Part shown: positions 6,730 to 7,993 of the stretch, one piece after another
How the letters are laid out: every line of letters starts with the position of its first letter
Numbering within the stretch: position 1 is the first letter of the stretch
Origin: Rubritepida sp.
GTDB taxonomy: Bacteria; Pseudomonadota; Alphaproteobacteria; Acetobacterales; Acetobacteraceae
Direction of reading: 5' to 3'
Length of the DNA stretch: 7,993 nt
Assembly (NCBI GenBank): GCA_007129145.1
Contig: SKWC01000061.1
Location: 1 to 7,993, forward strand
Position numbers and translations under genes: made by a program
Notes under the pieces: generated by a model
Told to the model about the DNA's origin: nothing
The model's database searches: none
What the model saw: the letters and a program-made list of their open reading frames with translations, nothing else

Positions 6730-7811
6730 CAGGCGGCCGCCTGCGCGATGTGCTGGCGGCAACGCATCAGCGGCTGGATGCGCGTGCCGAAATCCTCGAC
6801 GCCCTTCACGAAGTCGTCGAAGGTCAGCAGCACCCCGCCCGTGCCGGGGACGGCGGCGACCTCGTCCAGCATGCGCGCCACGCTCGCGTAGCTGCCGATG
6901 AAGGTGCTCATGTTGATGTTCACCGCGCTGGTCGCGTCCGCCAGCTGGCGGACATTGGTGTCGGCATTGGGGCGCGTGTCGGCCGCGGCCTGGCCTTGCA
7001 TCCAGCCGATCGCCTCCTGGTCGGCGCCCGATTTGATGTGCTCCCAGCGGGCCCAGGCGGCCTCGTCCGTCTCGTCGGCGATGACCATGGACAGCACGAA
7101 GGTCTCGACCTTGCGGCCCGCCTCGGCGGCGAATTCCTGCATGCGCGCGGCGACGGGGGCGAAGGCGGTGGGTGCGTTGATGCCCTTGCCCAGGCAGAAG
7201 CTGTAGTCGGCGTGCTTCGCGGTGAAGCGCATGCCCTCGGTGCTCTGCCCCGCGCAGATCAGCTTCACCGGCGCGGAGGGCCGCGGCGAGAGCTTGCAGC
7301 GGTCCATGGTGAAGAACGCGCCCCTCAGGTCGCTCTCGCCCCTGTCCCACAGGTCGCGCAGGATGGTGGCGTATTCGTCCAGCATCTCGTAGCGGCGGTG
7401 GAAGTGGCTCTCGCCCGGCCACAGCCCCATCTGGCTGTATTCGGCCTTCTGCCAGCCGGTGACCAGGTTCAGCCCGAAGCGCCCGCCCGAGATGTTGTCG
7501 ATGGTGGTGCTCATGCGCGCGGCGATGGCCGGCGGGATGGTGAGCGTGGCCACCGATGCGAACAGCTTGATGCGCGTGGTGACGGCCGCGAGGCCCGCCA
7601 TCAGGGTGAAGCTCTCCAGCCCGTGGTCCCAGAACTCCGTCTTCCCGCCGAAGCCGTGCAGCTTGATCATGGACAGCACGAAGTCGAGGCCGTGCTTCTC
7701 CGCCGCCAGGGTGACGGTGCGGTTGAGCTCGAAGGAGGGCATGTATTGCGGCGCCGTCTCGGACAGCAGCCAGCCGTTGTTGTTGATGGGAATGAAGACG
7801 CCGATCTGCAT
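6729..7811 (-). CDS. rutA: RutA, pyrimidine monooxygenase
   Basis: RutA is a flavin-dependent enzyme of the bacterial luciferase-like superfamily that uses reduced FMN and oxygen to open uracil (and thymine) between N3 and C4. It is the first step of the Rut pathway. The 360-residue product begins MQIGVFIPINNNGWLLSETA, the standard RutA N-terminus. Other marks are FVLSMIKLHGFGG (44-56), the flavin-site strand ISGGRFGLNLVTGW (107-120), MGLWPGESHFHRRY, ICAGQSTEG and GGVLLTFDDFVKGVEDFGT near the C-terminus. The frame is open to 7934, but the ATG at 7811 was chosen because it gives the family N-terminus and sits ten bases after a full AGGAGG. It is the first gene of rutABCD. A flavin reductase (RutF) needed to supply reduced FMN is not in the window. 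Confidence 0.97.
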
Positions 7812-7821
7812 GGGGCGGGAT

Positions 7822-7827
7822 CCTCCT
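7822..7827 (-). promoter_or_regulatory. Consensus ribosome binding site of rutA
   Basis: AGGAGG on the minus strand lies ten bases before the ATG at 7811. It is the strongest ribosome binding site in the window and decides the rutA start against upstream in-frame codons. Confidence 0.8.
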
Positions 7828-7993
7828 GGGGAGGCTATCTCAACCGGACGGGCCGCGCGGCCCAGGGGTGTCGCCGGGCCGATGGGCGCCCGCCAGACGG
7901 ATTTCGCCGCGCATTTGTGCATGCTGCCGCCCATGCAACCACAATCAAGGCGTGAATCGTGCTTCTGCCCTTTCCTGCGCCTCGCGACGCCCC
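7828..7993. promoter_or_regulatory. Upstream region of the rut operon with inverted repeat
   Basis: This region up to the window edge should hold the rut promoter. TGCATG-N8-CATGCA (7918-7937) is a perfect inverted repeat about 107 bp before the rutA start and is flanked by TTTG on one side and a CACAA run on the other. It is a candidate operator, not matched to a known regulator; the RutR-type TTGACCA/TGGTCAA palindrome was not found. No clear sigma-70 or sigma-54 promoter was recognised. On the plus strand an ATG at 7921 (or 7933) opens a frame that runs to the edge without a stop (24 codons). That is too short to call as a divergent gene. Confidence 0.35.

Noticed and set aside
6730..7422. 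Long N-terminal extension of the RutB frame
   Set aside because: It lies entirely within rutA in another frame and has an Arg/His/Gly-rich, domain-free translation; the ATG at 6729 fits the RutB family.
6750..7955. Plus-strand open frame (401 codons) mirroring rutA
   Set aside because: It is complementary to a clear RutA coding region, rich in Gly, Ala, Arg and His, with no recognisable domain: a codon-bias shadow.
7828..7993. Sigma-54 promoter for rut (expected by analogy with the Ntr-controlled E. coli operon)
   Set aside because: No TGGCAC-N5-TTGC-like pair with correct spacing was found on the minus strand.

Overview
The window is GC-rich and almost fully coding. It looks like an alphaproteobacterium, most likely Rhodospirillales/Acetobacteraceae (Roseomonas-like). 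The grounds are a DUF4167 gene next to prmC, which is an alphaproteobacterial arrangement, and the acpP-fabF-mltG order. This assignment comes from recognising families, not from a database search. No rRNA, tRNA, CRISPR array, insertion sequence or prophage gene was found.

Left part (1-2187). The first 506 bases hold the 5' part of a cystathionine gamma-synthase/lyase-type PLP enzyme, read on the minus strand and cut by the window edge. Divergent from it are prmC (release-factor glutamine methyltransferase) and a DUF4167 gene with a glycine-rich, RNA-binding-like N-terminus. prfA, the usual upstream partner of prmC, is absent. A genomic or assembly junction inside or just before prmC is therefore worth testing.

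Middle part (2209-4736, minus strand). acpP (acyl carrier protein), fabF (3-oxoacyl-ACP synthase II) and mltG (endolytic murein transglycosylase) form a compact operon. It links fatty-acid elongation to cell-envelope synthesis. mltG converges on the DUF4167 gene, with 21 bp between them and a perfect hairpin over the mltG stop codon.

Right part (4851-7811, minus strand). rutA, rutB, rutC and rutD form a tight pyrimidine-ring catabolic operon: RutA opens the uracil ring, RutB hydrolyses the ureido product, RutC deaminates aminoacrylate and RutD assists that step. rutA-rutB and rutC-rutD overlap at stop/start codons, and rutB-rutC are almost contiguous. The flavin reductase (rutF), the malonic-semialdehyde reductase (rutE) and the transporter (rutG) are not in the window. 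The rut genes lie directly upstream of acpP in the same direction, where fabD-fabG commonly occur.

No clearly new system is visible. The most useful leads are the placement of rut next to the fatty-acid genes, the unusual prmC context, and an inverted repeat upstream of rutA that could be an operator.
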